NCBI GenBank assembly: GCA_041487495.1
Contig: JBGPNN010000042.1
Span: 1-18,170, forward strand
From: JBGPNN01 sp041487495
GTDB taxonomy: Bacteria > Sysuimicrobiota > Sysuimicrobiia > Sysuimicrobiales > Humicultoraceae
Reading direction: 5' to 3'
DNA length: 18,170 nt
In this document: positions 15,034 to 18,170 of the stretch, piece by piece
Layout of the letters: each line of letters opens with the position of its first letter
Numbering within the stretch: position 1 is the first letter of the stretch
Translations under genes and position numbers: made by a program
Notes under the pieces: model-generated
The model's input: the letters and a program-made list of their open reading frames with translations, nothing else
Told to the model about the DNA's origin: nothing
Databases searched by the model: none

Positions 15034-16045
15034 GTGATGGAGGAGGCCGAGAATTCAACGCGGAAGGGCGCGATCCTGACGCACGGGAACGTTGTCTCCA
15101 ACATGTATGCGACGGCTCACCACGCCAAGTTTTCGCGGGATGACCGCATGGCGCTGTTCCTACCGCTGTTTCACGTGTTCGGTCAGAACTTCATCATGAA
15201 CGCCGCCTTTACCGCCTGCGCGACCCTCGTCCTCCACCGCCGGTTCGTCCCCGACCACGTGCTCGGCTCGATCCAGCGCGACCGCATGACGACATTCTTT
15301 GGCGTGCCCACCATCTTCATTACACTGCTCAACATGGATCTGTCGAAACACGATCTCTCGTCGATCCGGTACGAGTTCTCGGCCGCGGCCGCGATGCCGC
15401 AGGAAGTCTCGCGCAGGTGGACGGAGCGGTTCGGGCGGCCGGTCTATGAAGGGTACGGCCTGACCGAGTGCTCGCCGTTCGCCTGTTACAATCACGACTT
15501 CCGCCACAAGTTCGGGAGCGTCGGGACCGCGGTCGAGAATTTCGAACTGAAGATCGTGGACGCGGACGATCACGATCTGCCGCTGGGCGAGTGGGGCGAA
15601 ATCGTCATCCGCGGACCCGGTGTGATGAAGGGTTATTGGGGCAAACCCGACGACACGGCGCACGCCTTGCGTCACGGGTGGCTCCACTCCGGGGACATCG
15701 GCACGATGGACGAGGAGGGCTATGTCTTCATCGTGGATCGGCTGAAGGACATGATCAACGTGGCGGGCTTCAAGGTGTGGCCGGCCGAAGTGGAACAGGC
15801 GCTGTACCGGCACCCGGCGGTAAGAGAAGCCGCCGTGTATGGTGCGCCCGACCCCGTCAAAGGCGAACTGGTGAGAGCCGCGATCGTCCTGAAAGCGGAT
15901 CTCACCGCGACGACCGATGAGATCCTCGCGTATTGTCGCGAGCGCATGGCGACCTACAAGGTGCCGGCCTCGGTACATTGTCGGGGATCTTCCGAAGAGC
16001 GCGACGGGCAAGATTCTCAAACGCGTGCTCAGGGCACAGGCCTGA
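15034..16045 (+). pseudogene. Acyl-CoA synthetase (AMP-binding) gene, 5' truncated and frameshifted
   Basis: The frame starts GTG-ATG and within a few residues reads KGAILTHGNVVSN, the end of the A3 (P-loop) motif of AMP-binding enzymes; the preceding 150-180 residues, including the GTTG part of that motif, are missing. The remainder is well preserved: EGYGLTECSP (A5), WLHSGDIGTMDEEGYVFIVD (A7), RLKDMINVAGFKVWPAEVE (A8). At 15973-15975 the reading frame breaks: after MATYKVPASV the other frame gives YIVGDLPKSATGKILKRVLR and stops at 16043-16045, which restores the catalytic-Lys motif A10. A net loss of one base explains this. Unshifted, the frame runs on to 16272 over the E2 gene with no homology. 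The relatives are fatty acid/long-chain acyl-CoA ligases. No active enzyme is expected; the good conservation suggests recent loss or an assembly error at one of the two lesions. Confidence 0.85.
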
Positions 16046-17150
16046 GGTCGTCCGGCGCCTCCAGCCGCTCGATCACCTGTCTGAGAAACCGCCCCGCTCC
16101 TTCGCCATCCACGACCCGGTGGTCGAAACTCAGCGAGACCCCCATGAGTTTGCGTACCACGATCTGCCCATCGCGAACCACCGGCTTGTCCTGGACGCGC
16201 CCGATGCCCAGGATGGCCACCTCGGGCGGGTTAATGATCGGCGTCCCAAACAAACCGCCGAAGGCACCGTAGTTGGAAATCGTAAACGTGCTCCCATGGA
16301 GGTCGTCGTGTCCGATGGCCCGGGTCCGTGCGGCCTCGGTGAGCCTGGCCAACTCCCGCGCGATCTCCCACAGGTCCTTCTTGTCCGCGTCGCGGATCAC
16401 CGGCACCAGCAGCCCGTCCTCGGCGGCCGTCGCGATGCCGATGTGATAATAGCGTTTGAGGATGATGACACCCGCGTCCATGTCGATCGAGGCATTGAGG
16501 AAGGGATTGTCCCGCAGGGCGGCGACCACGGCCTTCACGATGAACGGAAGGAAGGTCAGCCTCGGCTGTGCCCGCTCGCGTAGGGCCGCGAGGGTCGTGA
16601 CGTCCGCTTCCTCCATCGCGGTGACGTGCGGGGCGGTGAACGCGGACTGCACCATGCGTTCGGCGATGCGCTTGCGGAGCCCGCGCAGCGGGACCCGTTC
16701 TTCGGCCGGCCCATGGCCGGCGTGGGCGCGGACATCTTCCTCGGTAATCCGTCCTCCGGGGCCTGTGCCTGTGACCTGCGTGATCTCGACACCCAGCTCT
16801 TTGGCCACGCGGCGCGCGACAGGTGTGGCCTGCAGGGACGCCGGCGGCGCCACGAACCCAACGATCCCCAACGACTCCTCGCCCGCCGCCTGAGCCGGGG
16901 CGGTCGCGGCCTGCGCCGTCTCGATCGTCACGAGCACCGATCCGACCGCCACCACCTGCGCCTCCCCGGCGCCGTGCCGCAACACGGTGCCGGCCACCGG
17001 GGATGGGATCTCCACGACGGCCTTGTCCGTCTCGACCTCGACCAGCGGCTGATCTTCGCGGACGGGCTGCCCCTCCGCGACCAGCCACCGCCGCACTTCC
17101 GCCTCATGGATGCCTTCGCCGAGATCAGGGAGGCGGAATTCGAACGCCAC
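16029..17150 (-). CDS. 2-oxo acid dehydrogenase complex E2 component (dihydrolipoamide acyltransferase)
   Basis: A 373-residue E2 with one lipoyl domain (1-77; lipoyl-accepting Lys43 in VETDKAVVEIPSP), an Ala/Pro-rich linker, a peripheral-subunit-binding domain (109-142; ATPVARRVAKELGVEITQVT, GTGPGGRITEEDV) and a catalytic acyltransferase domain (about 150-373). The last holds ISNYGAFGGLFGTPIINPPE and SFDHRVVDGEGAGRFL with catalytic His344 and Asp348. It transfers acyl groups from lipoyl-Lys to CoA in a pyruvate, branched-chain or acetoin-type complex; the single lipoyl domain and motif style resemble branched-chain complexes, but substrate type is not certain. The start is GTG at 17150, right after the TAA of the E1beta gene, with GGAG six bases upstream, so it is coupled. 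Its 3' end overlaps the restored end of the opposite CoA ligase gene by 17 bases. No E3 gene is in the window. Confidence 0.93.
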   Translation of the reverse strand: MAFEFRLPDLGEGIHEAEVRRWLVAEGQPVREDQPLVEVETDKAVVEIPSPVAGTVLRHGAGEAQVVAVGSVLVTIETAQAATAPAQAAGEESLGIVGFVAPPASLQATPVARRVAKELGVEITQVTGTGPGGRITEEDVRAHAGHGPAEERVPLRGLRKRIAERMVQSAFTAPHVTAMEEADVTTLAALRERAQPRLTFLPFIVKAVVAALRDNPFLNASIDMDAGVIILKRYYHIGIATAAEDGLLVPVIRDADKKDLWEIARELARLTEAARTRAIGHDDLHGSTFTISNYGAFGGLFGTPIINPPEVAILGIGRVQDKPVVRDGQIVVRKLMGVSLSFDHRVVDGEGAGRFLRQVIERLEAPDDLRPVP

Positions 17151-18128
17151 TTATGTCTCCATGACCGCGGTAATGGCCTTGATCAGTCTCTCCTGATCCG
17201 GCAGGTACGGCTTCTCGAGCGACACAACCGGATACGGCACGTCGAACGCCGCCACGCGAAGAATTGGGGCGCTCAGCGAGAAAAGACAGCGCTCGGAGAG
17301 GATCGCGCTGATTTCCGCGCCCAGCCCACCGGTCTTCGGCGCTTCGTGTATGACGACCGCCCGCGTGGTCTTTTGGACCGACGCCACCAGCCCGTCGACG
17401 TCCAGCGGGTTCAGGGTACGCAGGTCCAGCACTTCGGCGTCAATGCCTCGCTCGGCGATCGCCTCGGCCGCCTTCATCGCAACGGGGACCATCGCGCCCC
17501 ATGCGACGACGGTGACATCCCGCCCCGACCGGACGACCCGCAGGGTGCCCAGTGGAATCAGGTACGGCGCATCGCTGACGTCTTCGCGAAACGCCCGGTA
17601 GAGGGGCATCGGCTCGAGGAAGATCACCGGATCGGGGTCGGCGATCGCGGCGGAGAGCAATCCTCTGGCCTCTGCCGGTGACGCGGGGATGACAACCTTG
17701 AGACCGGGCGTGTGGACAAACAGCGCCTCGATGCTGTCTGAGTGCAGTTCAGGCGCGCGGATACCTCCACCGTACGGCGCCCGGATGACCAGCGGGGCAC
17801 TGAACCGGCCGGCGGACCGGGTGCGCAGCCGAGCGGCCTGCCCGGCGATCTGATCGAACGCCGGATACAGAAAGCCCGCGAATTGAATCTCCACGATGGG
17901 GCGCAGCCCATACGACGCCAGGCCGATCGCGGTCCCTACGATCGCGGATTCGGCCAGCGGCGTGTCAATCACGCGATCGGCACCAAACCGCGCGTACAAC
18001 CCGTCGGTGACGCGAAAGACGCCACCGTTCCGGCCGACGTCTTCTCCCAGGATGATGGCGCGCGGATCGCGCGCGAGCGCCTCGGCCAGCGTCTGGTTCA
18101 GCGCTTCCACCATGGTGAGCGCGGCCAC
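17151..18128 (-). CDS. 2-oxo acid dehydrogenase E1 component, beta subunit
   Basis: A 325-residue thiamine-diphosphate-dependent E1beta of normal length. The N-terminal domain has IILGEDVGRNGGVFRVTDGL, DTPLAESAIVG with the cofactor-activating Glu60, and VEIQFAGFLYPAFDQIAGQA. Then come RAPYGGGIRAPELHSDSIEA and LKVVIPASPAEARGLLSAAI, and the C-terminal transketolase-type domain DVTVVAWGAMVPVAMKAAEA and EVLDLRTLNPLDVD. With E1alpha it decarboxylates a 2-oxo acid and reductively acylates the lipoyl group of E2. The start is GTG at 18128, three bases after the E1alpha stop (ATG 18113, residue 6, is an alternative). The E1alpha-E1beta-E2 order is the usual operon order for pyruvate and branched-chain oxo acid complexes; which one is open. 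Confidence 0.94.
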   Translation of the reverse strand: MAALTMVEALNQTLAEALARDPRAIILGEDVGRNGGVFRVTDGLYARFGADRVIDTPLAESAIVGTAIGLASYGLRPIVEIQFAGFLYPAFDQIAGQAARLRTRSAGRFSAPLVIRAPYGGGIRAPELHSDSIEALFVHTPGLKVVIPASPAEARGLLSAAIADPDPVIFLEPMPLYRAFREDVSDAPYLIPLGTLRVVRSGRDVTVVAWGAMVPVAMKAAEAIAERGIDAEVLDLRTLNPLDVDGLVASVQKTTRAVVIHEAPKTGGLGAEISAILSERCLFSLSAPILRVAAFDVPYPVVSLEKPYLPDQERLIKAITAVMET

Positions 18129-18131
18129 GGG

Positions 18132-18170
18132 CTACTTCTCCGCCAGCAGGCTGCGGCGCTGCTCGCGCAC
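18132..18170 (-). CDS. 2-oxo acid dehydrogenase E1 component, alpha subunit (last 12 codons only)
   Basis: The minus strand encodes VREQRRSLLAEK followed by TAG at 18134-18132, three bases before the E1beta start. The position directly upstream of E1beta and the short basic C-terminal helix fit the end of an E1alpha subunit, but 12 residues are not enough for a family call by themselves; the assignment is by context. Confidence 0.6.
   Translation of the reverse strand: MREQRRSLLAEK

Noticed and set aside
15034..16045. A novel short AMP-forming ligase that works without the N-terminal subdomain
   Set aside because: The cut falls inside the ATP-binding P-loop motif and there is also a frameshift, so decay is the simpler reading.
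16046..16272. Continuation of the unshifted CoA ligase frame to 16272
   Set aside because: No similarity to any ligase end, overlaps the E2 coding region, while the shifted frame gives a perfect A10 motif and stop at 16045.
1..18170. CRISPR arrays, toxin-antitoxin pairs, defence genes, transposases, tRNA or rRNA genes
   Set aside because: Looked for on both strands; no repeat-spacer pattern, transposase motif or RNA gene signature was seen. The CPBP protease alone is not enough to claim an abortive infection system.

Overview
This is a GC-rich (clearly well above 60%) bacterial window, densely packed, with many GTG starts and one TTG start, many overlapping or abutting genes, and almost no intergenic DNA. 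It looks like a metagenomic or environmental heterotroph of a high-GC lineage. The gene mix (several solute-binding-protein importers, a CoxL-like molybdenum hydroxylase, a CE4 hydrolase, a hydrolase-cyclase fusion, an ATP-dependent DNA ligase) would suit lineages such as Chloroflexota, Rokubacteria or CSP1-3-like bacteria, but the sequence alone does not fix the phylum. No tRNA, rRNA, CRISPR array, insertion sequence or convincing terminator hairpin was seen.

Layout. (1) Positions 3220 to 1, minus strand: a tightly coupled run of a decayed carboxymuconolactone-decarboxylase-like ORF, a lipoprotein, a CPBP (CAAX-type) membrane protease, an orphan LivK-type binding protein, a membrane-anchored ZU5-like protein, and the 5' end of an ATP-dependent DNA ligase. 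(2) A 91-base divergent region (3221-3311) with a perfect TATAAT and a TGACCGC/GCGGTCA dyad leads right into an alpha/beta hydrolase-class III nucleotide cyclase fusion. (3) Positions 9932 to 4649, minus strand: a carbohydrate-type ABC importer (binding protein plus two permeases) followed by a CoxL-like xanthine dehydrogenase-family large subunit. (4) Across an 87-base divergent region, 10020 to 14273, plus strand: a CE4 (polysaccharide deacetylase/allantoinase/imidase-like) hydrolase followed by a peptide/opine-type ABC importer (binding protein, DppB- and DppC-like permeases). (5) 14974 to 14270, minus strand: a cyclase-family metal hydrolase. (6) 15034-16045, plus strand: an acyl-CoA ligase that has lost its N-terminal third and has a frameshift near its end. 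(7) 18170 to 16029, minus strand: E1alpha (last 12 codons), E1beta and E2 of a 2-oxo acid dehydrogenase complex.

How the genes may work together: blocks 3 to 5 combine two importers, an oxidative molybdenum hydroxylase and two hydrolases of families that open amide, imide or lactone-like bonds, arranged around one divergent promoter region. A scavenging and catabolic locus for an organic (possibly nitrogen-containing) substrate is a reasonable inference, but the substrate is not shown. Neither importer has its ATPase here, and the CoxL-like protein has no FAD or iron-sulfur partner subunit here. I found no clear evidence of a wholly new defence or mobile system. The most unusual items are the locus around the divergent promoter, the leaderless-looking promoters, the noncanonical cyclase active site, and the three convergent gene pairs that all overlap at their 3' ends.
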